A DNA stretch of 32,247 nt from assembly GCA_030141605.1 (NCBI GenBank), contig JAQGDQ010000950.1, positions 45,001-77,247 of the forward strand, in the 5' to 3' direction. Each line of letters opens with the position of its first letter. Position 1 is the first letter of the stretch. The stretch comes from Tubiluchus corallicola (lineage: Eukaryota > Priapulida > Priapulimorpha > Priapulimorphida > Tubiluchidae). Position numbers and translations under genes: made by a program. Positions 1-11,216 of this stretch are shown piece after piece. The notes under the pieces were generated by a model, which saw only the letters and a program-made list of their open reading frames with translations, was not told the DNA's origin and made no database searches.

Positions 1-149
1 TGTATGAATTAAACGAAAGAATAAAGAAATAGAGTCCTGATTCTAAGAGCAAAGATCTTTCACCTAAGACCATGAAACTTATGAGAAGGCTTATCGTCAT
101 TAATCCATTATCATTTTTGTAGTCAGAAGTTTTTCGTTTCTCAGAATTG

Positions 150-445
150 TCTTAATGCACCGGCACGCTGGGCAGTTGCCCCGGGGCCCCACGAGCATGG
201 GGACCCCATGCTAACATTTACGTAGAGTTTCTCAAGGCTCATGTTACCTTGTTCAAATGTTTGTACTGATGAATCTTTACTGTACAGCATGTTTTAAATG
301 TTTAAACACTAATTTTGATGCAAGTATCAATACAATAAATATATATTTAATTTTATCAACCATTTACATTCTTATTCCTGTGAGTGGTTGTGTAGGTAGG
401 GGCCCCAGTGCACTGCTTTGCCCCGGGGGTCTAGAATGCTATTAA
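150..445. mobile_element. Possible GC-rich transposon remnants
   Basis: Two short GC-rich blocks (about 157-215 and 390-440) stand out from AT-rich surroundings. Both carry TTGCCCCGGGG in the same orientation, near GGGGCCCC. Such GGGCCCC-rich blocks occur at the ends of some DNA transposons, but I see no terminal inverted repeat or target duplication. Bases 1-150 hold nothing recognisable. The short open frame at 257-445 is not convincing. Confidence 0.25.
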
Positions 446-454
446 GAACCCTCT

Positions 455-545
455 TTGTTTAGCCTGGTAAACCCTTAATACCTGAATTAAGATCTGACGA
501 CAGGACATCAGACTTGTAAACCCTGGTTCAAATCCAGTTTTGCCT
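455..545 (+). mobile_element. Possible tRNA-like SINE head
   Basis: A good Pol III B-box (GGTTCAAATCC, about 526-536) is preceded by a weak A-box-like TTAGCCTGGTAAAC about 65 bases upstream. The spacing is long and the A-box imperfect, so this may be a decayed tRNA-derived SINE or chance. It does not fold as a tRNA by inspection. Confidence 0.25.
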
Positions 546-1210
546 GCTTTACTTTTTCCCTTTTATGTTTCAATTTAATAGCGTTTTGTTTACTCCATTC
601 GTTCCTATCTGTCATAATAGTAGTAGTAAAATCTTTATTTGCCATTTAAAAACATTGACCATCATAATAAAAGACAGACAATCAGTGTTAGTTCATATAA
701 AAAACATACACTGTTCTGGGCAAATGCGTCTGGTGCAAGCTAAACTATAAGTGCAACTAGAAATTCAAAAATAAAATATAAACTAGTTTAGTAAGGTCTA
801 GGAAAAATGAAATTATGATTTGAGTAAGTATCATCGTGTTCGTATGTCGGATATTCAGAACGAGTCATTAAATGTTTTTTTTAATCTAGACTTGAATATT
901 GATAAAGAGCTGCTGTGTTTTAGTGATGTCGGTAATGAATTCCAAAGTTGCATTGCTTGCTTAGTAATGGAATTCTTTCCATATTGGTTGACAATATACT
1001 AACACCATCTTAAACACTTACATTTCTGCCAGATAATTTGTTTCAACAAAGTGTTGGGATACCTTGACAGACACAAAAAGTCGGGAACAGCAATTTTCGG
1101 GAAGCATCGGCGCGGCTTTCAAAACACCCGGACATGCGTGTCTAAAAATGGAGCGGCGTCCCCGCCAGATCTTTCAGCCATCTTAAAATAGGATGTATCT
1201 GTTTACCATG
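546..1210. other. Unremarkable AT-rich stretch
   Basis: I see no gene, repeat array or mobile element here. The short open frames at 565-750 and 820-1002 have no recognisable motif and are of a length expected by chance. Confidence 0.5.
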
Positions 1211-1675
1211 CTGTACCCGCTACACAGCTGAGGGGAGAATCCATTCGTGCGGTTCCAGGATCAGGGTGCTGTACCCGCTACACAGCTGAGGGAGAATCCA
1301 TTCGTGCGGTTCCAGGATCAGGGTGCTGTACCCGCTAAACAGCTGAGGGGAGAATCCATTCGTGCGGTTCCAGGATCAGGGTGCTGTACCCGCTACACAG
1401 CTGAGGGGAGAATCCATTCGTGCGGTTCCAGGATCAGGGTGCTGTACCCGCTAAACAACTGAGGGGAGAATCCATTCATGCGGTTCCAGGATCAGGGTGT
1501 TGTGCCCGCTACACAGCTGATGGGTGAATCCATTCACGCGGATCCAGGACCAGGGTGCTGCACCTGCTACACAGCTGAGGGGAGAATCCATTCACGCGGA
1601 TCCAGGATCAGTGTGCTGTACTCGCTAAACAGCTGATGGGTGAATCCATTCTTGCGGTTCCAGGATCGGGGTGCA
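1211..1675. repeat. 58-bp minisatellite, 8 copies
   Basis: Tandem units of 58 bases (one of 57) start at 1211, 1269, 1326, 1384, 1442, 1500, 1558 and 1616. Each contains CTGTACCCGCTACACAGCTG, a GAGAATCCATTC segment and GGTTCCAGGATCAGGGTG. The last three copies are the most diverged (CACGCGGATCCAGG variants). The unit length is not a multiple of three, so the open frame across it is not a protein signal. Confidence 0.95.
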
Positions 1676-1680
1676 AACCT

Positions 1681-1860
1681 ACTTGGCGTAACCAGCCGAC
1701 TGAACAACCTACCAAGCAAAAAGCAGTGAACCAGCCAAACAACCAAGTACCAACCAACCAACTAACCAGCCAACCAACTTACCAACCAACCAACTAGATA
1801 ACCAACCAACCGACCAACTAATAGACCAACCAACTAACCGGCCCGTCAACCAGTCACCAA
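1681..1860. repeat. Degenerate CCAA/AACC-rich tract
   Basis: Loose repetition of CCAACCAACTAACCAG-type tetranucleotides follows directly on the minisatellite. Confidence 0.8.
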
Positions 1861-3125
<1,265 letters not shown>

Positions 3126-3560
3126 CAGTCTAGATATTTGATTAAAATAAAATGTTGCTTAATAACATGCAAATTTAAAGTTTAAACGTTTATTCATAAT
3201 CATTAATTAATCAAAATCATTGTATGTAAGCAAGAAAAGCCAGCAAATAGAACTGTGTTTTGTCTTTCATACTAGTTACACTAATGTGTTTTGTTACAAG
3301 ACAAAGCAGGGAAAAGAAAGTCGTGCCCCAGAACAGGGTAGAACTAGGTCACCAGGTCATTGGGTTATCACATTACCGACTTTCTGCTAGCTTGAAGCTG
3401 ACCACATTCTCTACAACTGACCGAACAACTAACTAACCAACCAGCTGGTTCACGAAATCAGAATAACATCGTGGTGGCACCCCGTCTAAAAATTTGGCTT
3501 GCCTTGATAATGTCTGTTCTGTAAAAGCAGGTTTTTGTAAATACACAACTGCTCGGCTGT
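3126..3560. other. Unremarkable stretch
   Basis: No gene seen. It includes the second copy of the 45-base segment shared with about 1928-1975. Confidence 0.5.
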
Positions 3561-3564
3561 ACTT

Positions 3565-4630
3565 GCTCACTCACTCACTCACTCACTAACTCACTTGCTC
3601 GCTCACTAACTCACTCATTCACTCACTCACTCACTCACTCACTCACTCACTCACTCACTCACTCACTCACTCACTCACCCACTCACTCATTCACTCGCTT
3701 GCTCACTCACTCACTCATTCACTCACTCACTCATTCATTCACTCGCTTACTCACTCACTTTCTTCACTCACTCACTCATTCACCGACTCACTCATTTGCT
3801 CCCTCACTCACTCACTCATTCACTCGCTTGCTCACTCACTCACTCATTTGCTCACTCACTCACTCACTCGCTAACTCACTCACTCACTCACTCACTCATT
3901 CACCCACTCACTCACTCACTCACTCATTCACTCACCCACTCACTCACTTACTTACTGACTCACTCACTCACTCATTCACTCACCCACTCACTCACTTACT
4001 CACTGACTCACTCACTCACTTTCCTATTATAACTCTGCTACGTTCTCATTCCCGCTGACGCCTCTCTCTTCTTGCAGTCTTACAGAAATTTTAGCAGCTT
4101 CACTCAAACCTGATAACATCAGTCTAGCTCTAGTGTGTATACACAACAACTCACTCACTCACTCACTCACTCACTCACTCACTCACCCACTCACTCACTC
4201 ACTCCCTCGCTCACTCACTCACTCACTCACTTACTCACTTTCCTATTATAACTTTGCTACGTTCTCATTCCCGCAGACGCTTCGCTCCTTCAGTCAGAAA
4301 TTCATTCACTCACCTGATAACTCAGTCACTCATGTGTATACACAACAACTCACTCACTCACTCACTCACTCACTCACTCACTCACCCACTCACTCACTCA
4401 TTCACTCACTCACTCACTCACTCGCTTGCTCATTCACTCACCCACTCACCCACTCACTCACTCATTCACTCACCCACTCACTCACTCACTCACTCACTTT
4501 CCTATTATAACTCTGCTACGTTCTCATTCCCGCTGACGCTTCTCTCTTCTTGCAGTCGGAGAAATTTTAGCAGCTTCACTCAAACCTGATAACATCAGTC
4601 TAGCTCTAGTGTGTATACACAACAATTCAC
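3565..4630. repeat. Compound CTCA tetranucleotide satellite with three spacers
   Basis: (CTCA)n tracts alternate with a non-repetitive spacer of roughly 110-125 bases that begins TTCCTATTATAACT and ends at GTGTATACACAACAA. Spacers lie at about 4021-4150, 4240-4350 and 4499-4625. The first and third are nearly identical and the middle one carries internal deletions. The THSLTHSL open frames are repeat artefacts. Confidence 0.95.
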
Positions 4631-5242
4631 CGTACCGACACATTAAACGTTGCCCAGGCTTGCAAACTGGTATAAATCAACCTCTCGCCATTACTGTTAC
4701 CAACTTTAGCTGACTGCTTGCCAGCGTAGGTTTCAGTTTGACAAACCATCGCTGAATGATATCATCCATTGAGCTTTGATTGAAATGGCACATAAGGAAG
4801 ACAGGATGATTTTTCATATAGTACCCCATTTTAAAGGAAGACAGGATGATTTTTCACATAGTACCCCATTTTCAAATCTGATAAAAAGTATACATTTTAA
4901 CACAGTTAATACTGAAAAAGCGTTTCTGTTAATTAAATAGTTTAAAATCTTACTTAACGGCGGACGAGCTTAACTATTGATGACATCACAAACTAACACA
5001 ATTTTCAATAGCAAAAACATTCCACGAGCGTGTTGCACGTGTTTGCGAAAGTGAAAATTGAAGTACAGTGCTACTGTAAAATATTCAGTGTGTTGTAATA
5101 AGACTAGGCAAGTTCTATGATAAAGATTCAAATTTCACATTTACTGTTGTACTCACGCACGAGCTGTCGAACGTGTGTATTTCGTCACAAACTAACACAT
5201 CTGAACTGAGAGGTAAAGCGATTTCCGAGTTGCGCTAGTGTC
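4631..5242. other. AT-rich stretch with a 40-bp tandem duplication
   Basis: A 40-base segment (AAGGAAGACAGGATGATTTT and following) is duplicated head to tail at 4794-4873. The phrase CACAAACTAACAC occurs near 4986 and 5186. No gene is seen. Confidence 0.6.
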
Positions 5243-5405
5243 CTTACGGAAAGCCACAATGCGCTTACGAAATGTCACGATGCACTTACGAAAAGTCAAG
5301 TCGCTTACGAAAAGCCACGATGCACTTATGAAAAGTTACAATGTGCTTACGGAAAGCAACGATGTGCTTACGGAAAGCCACGATGCGCTTGTGAAAAGTC
5401 AGGAA
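5243..5405. repeat. 21-bp tandem repeat, 8 copies
   Basis: Units begin CTTACGGAAAGCCACGATGCG at 5243, 5264, 5285, 5304 (short unit), 5325, 5346, 5367 and 5388. The array sits at the outer end of the left inverted arm. The right arm near 7858-7882 has a single inverted copy (CGTGGCTTTCCATAAACACG). Confidence 0.9.
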
Positions 5406-5531
5406 TTCCACCAGCTACGTCATGATTTTCAAGTGAACGGTTTCTGTTCAAAGGTGTTTTATATTTATGCTTTTCAGGTAATTCTTTGCATATTTCATTG
5501 TTATATTTTTCTAAGTCTAAGTGATAACAGT
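5370..5531 (+). repeat. Left arm of large inverted repeat
   Basis: The reverse complement of this segment aligns with 7682-7880. Shared blocks include TATTTTACTGTTATCACT, ACTTAGAAAAATATAACAA, AAGCATAAAT and TTCACTTGAAAAT followed by ATGACGTA and CTGGTGGA. The inner 80 bases are roughly 80-85% identical by eye. It borders a 72-bp minisatellite whose first unit overlaps the inner edge of the arm. The arrangement suggests a foldback or MITE-like element with tandem repeats in its core. Confidence 0.85.
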
Positions 5532-7141
5532 AAAATAAAGCCAACATGCTGAGTGACTTGTTCTTGCCTTTATCACACCACAAACTGTTTAAGTGATAAC
5601 AGTAAAATAAACCCAACATACTGAGTGACTTGTTCTTTCCTTTAGCACACCACAAACAGTTTAAGTGTTAACAGTAAAATAGACCCAACATACTGAGTAA
5701 GTTGTTCTTTCCTTTATCACACCACAAAAAGTTTAAGTGGTAACAGTAAAATAAACCCAACATACTGAGTGACTTGTTCTTTCCTTTAGCACACCACAAA
5801 CAGTTTAAGTGTTGACAGTAAAATAAACCCAACATACTGAGTGACTTGTTCTTTCCTTTAGCACACCACAAACAGTTTAAGTGATAACAGTAAAATAAAC
5901 CCAACATGCTGAGTGGCTTGTTCTTTCCTTTAGCACACCACAAACAGTTTAAGTGGTAACAGTAAAATAAGCCCAACATACTGAGTGACTTCTTTCCTTT
6001 AGCACACCACAAACAGTTTAAGTGTTGACAGTAAAATAAACCCAACATACTGAGTGACTTGTTCTTTCCTTTAGCGCACCACAAACAGTTTAAGTGGTAA
6101 CAGTAAAATAAGCCCAACATGCTGAATGACTTGTTCTTTCCTTTAGCACACCACAAACAGTTTAAGTGTTGACAGTAAAATAAACCCAACATACTGAGTG
6201 ACTTGTTCTTTCCTTTAGCACACCACAAACAGTTTAAGTGTTAACAGTAAAATAGACCCAACATGCTGAATGACTTGTTCTTTCCTTTAGCACACCACAA
6301 ACAGTTTAAGTGTTGACAGTAAAATAAACCCAACATACTGAGTGACTTGTTCTTTCCTTTAACACACCACCAACAGTTTAAGTGATAACAGTAAAATAAA
6401 CCCAACATGCTGAGTGGCTTGTTCTTTCCTTTAGCACACCACAAACAGTTTAAGTGGTAACAGTAAAATAAGCCCAACATACTGAGTGACTTCTTTCCTT
6501 TAGCACACCACAAACAGTTTAAGTGGTAACAGTAAAATAAGCCCAACATACTGAGTGACTTCTTTCCTTTAGCACACCACAAACAGTTTAAGTGTTGACA
6601 GTAAAATAAACCCAACATACTGAGTGACTTGTTCTTTCCTTTAGCGCACCACAAACAGTTTAAGTGGTAACAGTAAAATAAGCCCAACATGCTGAATGAC
6701 TTGTTCTTTCCTTTAGCACACCACAAACAGTTTAAGTGTTGACAGTAAAATAAACCCAACATACTGAGTGACTTGTTCTTTCCTTTAACACACCATAAAC
6801 AGTTTCAGTGATAACAGTAAAATAAACCCAACATGCTAAGTGACTTGTTCTTTCCTTTAGCACACCACCAACAGTTTAAGTGGTAACAGTAAAATAAACC
6901 CAACATACTGAGTGGCTTGTTCTTTCCTTTAGCACACCACCAACAGTTTAAGTGATAACAGTAAAATAAACCCAACATGCTAAGTGACTTGTTCTTTCCT
7001 TTAGCACACCACCAACAGTTTAAGTGATAACAGTAAAATAAACCCAACATACTGAGTGACTTCTTGCCTTTAGCACACCACAAACAGTTTAAGTGTTGAC
7101 AGTAAAATAAAGCCCACATGGTGAGTGACTTGTTCTACAAG
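5519..7141. repeat. 72-bp minisatellite, 23 copies
   Basis: Units start at 5519 and then at every 72 bases, or 69 bases in four cases (starts at 6020, 6521, 6590 and 7091). The 69-base copies lack three bases of the CTTGTTCTTTCC segment. Each unit contains AAGTGATAACAGTAAAATAA, CCCAACATACTGAGTGACTT and CTTTAGCACACCACAAACAG. All lengths are multiples of three, so the minus strand reads a 24-residue repeat with few stops. I regard this as non-coding. Confidence 0.95.
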
Positions 7142-7681
7142 ACAGTCTACATACTCTTCTTCTTCCTCACACCTAAAAATACACCTACAGTAGCAGCAAG
7201 TATCATTCTGCAGCTAAAGTCAGCCGGTAGCCATATAACTACAGGCAATAATCATTGCAAATTTTCCTGAAGGCTTCCTAGAGTTGACTTTGCTGGGGCT
7301 TCTTCATGTGTGGGTTTCTAAAGCTCGGTCGTGGTGACTTGTAAAAATGAATATTAAACCTAAAATCGGCAATGGTTTCTGGTATTGCTCAATAGAGAAC
7401 TTGGGACTTGTTTTGTAATAAAATTGAGTTTTTTCTGTATAACTGCCTGTGTATCATTTATTAGTTATCATTAATTTATAGTTTTCGTAAAAACTTAGAA
7501 CACTCTATTGTGACGTCACAGTATTGAAATGTTATTAATTCCACATGTATTGGATATTTGAATTAAGTAGCAACATTGTACATTACAATTTACAACTTGT
7601 ACTTTGCATGGGCTCATAGGCTTATGTACATCGAGAATCGTTTCTGTTATCGTATCTATTGCGTGGGTTTTGTACGTTGGT
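7142..7681. other. Unremarkable spacer inside the inverted repeat
   Basis: Between the minisatellite and the right inverted arm I see no gene. A palindromic TGTGACGTCACA lies near 7509-7520. Confidence 0.5.
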
Positions 7682-7885
7682 CTTATTTTACTGTTATCAC
7701 TCAAACTTAGAAAAATATAACAACGAAATTTGCAATTAACCGTCTACAAAGCATAAATTTAAAATATGCTACCTTTGCATAGAAATTTTCGGACGTGGTG
7801 GTTACCGCCATTCACTTGAAAATTATGACGTAACTGGTGGACTTCGTGACTTGCCGTGCGTCGTGGCTTTCCATAAACACGCGAT
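7682..7885 (-). repeat. Right arm of large inverted repeat
   Basis: Inverted counterpart of 5370-5531. It carries ATGACGTAACTGGTGGA at about 7826-7842 and, at the outer end, one copy of the sequence that is tandemly amplified in the left arm. Confidence 0.85.
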
Positions 7886-8182
7886 GAGTAAACTATTTCA
7901 AATTACCACAGTTTACCTAATGTTCGCCCAAAAATGTTACAAAATTAGCTATCTAATGTTTTTGTAAAAAGCTTATTATACTTTTGACAAAGATTGACAG
8001 TGCGCTACTTTTCTTCCCAACGAATGACGTCATTGGTGGAACAATGGGCATTGAAAATTGGAATGCCCAAGCACGAAGTGATCGCGACTTTACAGTGATT
8101 TTACTAATAACTCATTCTAACATTTTTCGCAAACATTGAAACAACTCTAACTTTCCAGAACGGTTGACGTTTCCTTTAAGGA
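7886..8182 (+). repeat. Dispersed ~300-bp repeat, copy A
   Basis: Homologous in the same orientation to 10083-10390, sharing for example AAATTAGCTATCTAATGTTT, GATTGACAGTGCGCTACTTT and AAGCACGAAGTGATCGCGAC. This copy has about 19 extra bases near 7970. No open frame is shared. It contains the palindrome ATGACGTCAT followed by TGGTGGA. Confidence 0.9.
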
Positions 8183-8458
8183 TTCCTGATCGCATTACGA
8201 ATAAATATTTTTATGAACTATTCGTTCGGTTATCACGTGAATCAACAAAATTTTATCGCGTCATAAATCTCAATTATTTTCCTACACAGGCTCAGCTTTC
8301 TGCTTGAAAATTGATGACGCTTTTTTTCTAAAAGGAACTATTAATTTAAAGCCAAATCATGGCGTCGTTAAAACACGCATGTGGAACACAGCTTTGTAGC
8401 AATAACGTAAACATTGACGGAGGAAAGAAAACAGCTATGAAGATCATGAATTATCTTT

Positions 8459-8460
<2 letters not shown>
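8183..8460. other. Unremarkable stretch
   Basis: No repeat or gene recognised. An open frame starting at 8359 runs into the CAT microsatellite. Its about 35 unique residues match nothing I know. Confidence 0.4.
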
Positions 8461-8516
<56 letters not shown>

Positions 8517-8525
8517 CCATCAGTA

Positions 8526-8567
<42 letters not shown>

Positions 8568-8580
8568 TACATCATCATCA

Positions 8581-8657
<77 letters not shown>

Positions 8658-8666
8658 CCATCATCA

Positions 8667-8735
<69 letters not shown>

Positions 8736-8756
8736 TATCTTCATCACCATCACATC

Positions 8757-8788
<32 letters not shown>

Positions 8789-9001
8789 CATCGTCATCAG
8801 CATCATCATTACATCATCATCATTATCATCACCATCATCATCATTACATCATCATCACATCATCATCATCATCATCATCATCATCACATCATCATCATCA
8901 TCATTATCTTCATCACCATCACATCATCATCATCATCACTATCATCATCATCATCTCTTTTTGGATGAAACTGATGTAAGCCAGCAACTGTCCTCCACTT
9001 T

Positions 9002-9033
<32 letters not shown>

Positions 9034-9133
9034 TATCATCATCACCATCACATCATCATCATCATCACCATCATCATCATCATCTCTTTTTGGATGAAAC
9101 TGATGTAAGCCAGCAACTGTCCTCTTTATCATC

Positions 9134-9164
<31 letters not shown>

Positions 9165-9170
9165 TCATCA
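8461..9170. repeat. Long (CAT)n trinucleotide microsatellite
   Basis: About 700 bases of CAT/ATC repeats with occasional frame slips and CAC or GCC variants. Two 45-base retrotransposon-derived islands (GGATGAAACTGATGTAAGCC and following) interrupt it at about 8951-8999 and 9081-9123. On the minus strand it reads (ATG)n and lies downstream of a decayed LINE, so it is probably that element's expanded 3' tail. Polyhistidine frames are artefacts. Confidence 0.95.
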
Positions 9171-9172
9171 TG

Positions 9173-9496
9173 TCTGGAGTCAGACGTCGTTTGACATGAG
9201 CCTCCTGATCACTTTACTCCATGCTGCCCAGTCACCCACAACCTCCCATGTCTCTGGAGTCACACGTCGTCTGACATGACCCTCCTGATCACTTTACTCC
9301 ATGCTGCCCTGTCACCCACAACCTCCCATGTCTCTGGAGTCACACGTCGTCTGACATGACCCTCCTGATCACTTTACTCCATGCTGCCCTGTCACCCACA
9401 ACCTCCCATGTCTCTGGAGTCACACGTCGTCTTACATGACCCTCCTGATCACTTTACTCCATGCTGCCCTGTCACCCACAACCTCCCATGTCTCTG
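9173..9496 (-). repeat. 80-bp tandem repeat, 4 copies, LINE-derived
   Basis: Units start at 9173, 9253, 9333 and 9413. On the minus strand a unit reads VVGDRAAWSKVIRRVMSDDV, resembling the extreme C-terminus of non-LTR retrotransposon polyproteins (a DR-x-x-W block). The repeat therefore looks like an amplified piece of the adjacent element's 3' coding end. Confidence 0.8.
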
Positions 9497-9519
9497 TATT
9501 TTTCATATCTAATGGTGTG

Positions 9520-10040
9520 TTGATAAGATCTTTTTAAATGAAATTGATGTAGCAGTTGTCCTCCTTGTGGTTTCTGTTCTTTCTTCACTGCTTCTTTGAA
9601 AGCTAACTTTAATGAACTGTCATCTGGTAGTCGTATAACATGTCCTATCAATCTTTTAGGATGAAATTGATGTAAGTCAGCAACTGTCCTCCTTGTGGTT
9701 TCTTTTCTTTCTGCACTGCTTCTTTGAAAGTTAATTTTAATGAACTGTCATCTGGTAGTCGTATAACATGTCCTCTCCATCTTAATCTTTGATTTTAATT
9801 GTCAGGGTGTCCATTCCTCTGCTTTGACTTTATTTTACACATCCTTGTATTGATATTTTCTTTGGTTATTTTATTTCTAGAATGTTCCTGCAGTTTCTTC
9901 TTTTAAATGCATCAATTTCTGATTCGTGTTGTGCTTCGATTGTCCATAATTCTGAGTTGTAGAGAAATACAGTGACCACAAGTACAGCAAAGATTCTTCG
10001 TTTTATATCTAGACTGATCCTCTTACTATAAAAATTTTTA
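9520..10040 (-). mobile_element. Decayed non-LTR retrotransposon, ORF2 C-terminal end (RTE-like)
   Basis: On the minus strand, broken frames read an LYNSELWTI block (about 9940-9965) and RLRWRGHVIRLPDDSSLK (about 9737-9790). The latter is typical of the region C-terminal to reverse transcriptase in many LINEs. Stops and frameshifts interrupt the frame. A segment of about 125 bases is duplicated in tandem (about 9527-9650 and 9650-9775). The short trinucleotide-rich tail beyond it is a known feature of RTE-clade elements, so RTE is the best guess, but the clade is not secure. Confidence 0.75.
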
Positions 10041-10082
10041 TTAATGTGGAATATGCAGCAAGTAGTTGGAATAGGCGCTGCT

Positions 10083-10390
10083 TAAACTAATTCAAATTTC
10101 CGCAGCTTACCTAATGTTCAAGCAAAAATAATATAAAATTAGCTATCTAATGTTTTTGTAAAAGATTGACAGTGCGCTACTTTTCTTCAGGACGAATGAC
10201 GTCATTGGTGGAAGAATGAACATTGAAAATGCGAGCCCCCAAGCACGAAGTGATCGCGACTTTAAAGTGATTTTACTAATTACACGAGTCGCTTATTGCA
10301 GTTTTATAAACTAAATCCTTCTAACACTTTTCGCGAACATTGAAACAACTCTAACTTTCCAGAAAGGTTGACCTTTCCTTTAATTAAATC
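10083..10390 (+). repeat. Dispersed ~300-bp repeat, copy B
   Basis: Second copy of the 7886-8182 repeat. It lacks the 19-base segment and carries an extra piece of about 35 bases near 10280-10315. The two copies flank the CAT/LINE block. Confidence 0.9.
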
Positions 10391-10970
10391 CGTTGTCAAG
10401 CAACAGCGAGGTCTGTAGGCACAAACATGCACAATTTTTGGCTCTTTGTTGATCTGATTTAGACTAAGAATACAAAATAACGAGGCAGACAAAGAGAAAA
10501 AACAAAAACACGGCACGGTTTTTGTATTTTCTATTTAATGAAGCCAATTAAACATGGCGGTGCTTGAGATTTGATCTGGCTAAAAACGCAGCAGGTCAAG
10601 CAGCAGGAGAGGACTCAAACTGACCACACCATTGAGGCTGTACGCAGCAGGTCAAACGTCGAGAGGACTCAAACTGACCACACCATTGAGGCTGTACTTA
10701 CAGTAAAAGCCGTCAAATAAATGGCCATTCAGAAAATGGCTCAAAACTAAGTGTCCTAAACTAAACTTGCAAAGTCTTGTAATAATATTGAACCTGGATG
10801 GTTGCTTCGTTTAACTTGCCGTAAATACCCGAGGTGAATTAGCCGTAAATACCCGAACGGTTGGGATATTTTTACATTTACAGATGGAGGGTTTATTTTC
10901 GTCTTGCCGTGAACGTTAATCACTTACTAAATGATCACCGTCTAAGAATTACACGTTAGAAACTGGAGTA
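10391..10970. other. Intergenic stretch with small duplications
   Basis: A segment of about 55 bases ending GAGGACTCAAACTGACCACA and CCATTGAGGCTGTAC is duplicated in tandem at about 10587-10697. The phrase GCCGTAAATACCCGA occurs twice near 10818-10855. No gene is seen. Confidence 0.6.
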
Positions 10971-10974
10971 GATA

Positions 10975-11215
10975 TTTTACACACTGAGCTACTATTTTTA
11001 GATACTACAGTAATAAGTACGTTAGCTACTATTTTTAGATACTACCACACTAAATATGTTGAATACTACAGTACTAGGTATGTTAAATACTACAGTACTA
11101 AATATGTCATCTACTGTGAAGATACCTTTTTAGACATTGAGCTACTATTTTTAGATACTACAGTACTAAGTATGTTAAATACTACAGTACTAAGTATGTT
11201 AAATTGTTTAGATAC
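10975..11215. repeat. Degenerate AT-rich tandem repeat with MEF2-like sites
   Basis: Irregular 24-60 base repeats built from TACTACAGTACTAAGTATGT and GAGCTACTATTTTTAGATAC. The decamer CTATTTTTAG, an exact match to YTAWWWWTAR, occurs at 10992-11001, 11029-11038 and 11145-11154. It lies about 2.2 kb upstream of the predicted muscle gene promoter. Confidence 0.8.
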
Positions 11216-11216
11216 G

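Noticed and set aside
1247-1462. Protein from the 58-bp minisatellite
   Set aside because: The unit is not a multiple of three, so successive copies are read in different frames.
3699-4589. THSLTHSL open frames (also on the minus strand at 31909-32240)
   Set aside because: Produced by the CTCA tetranucleotide, which is open in all frames; they match no protein domain.
5519-7141. CRISPR-like array or repeat protein
   Set aside because: Units are contiguous with no unique spacers, so it is not CRISPR. As a protein it has in-frame stops in several units and no start or splice context.
8359-8979. Polyhistidine/isoleucine/serine protein starting at 8359
   Set aside because: It reads through the CAT microsatellite. 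The short unique start has no recognisable motif and the tract is better explained as a LINE tail.
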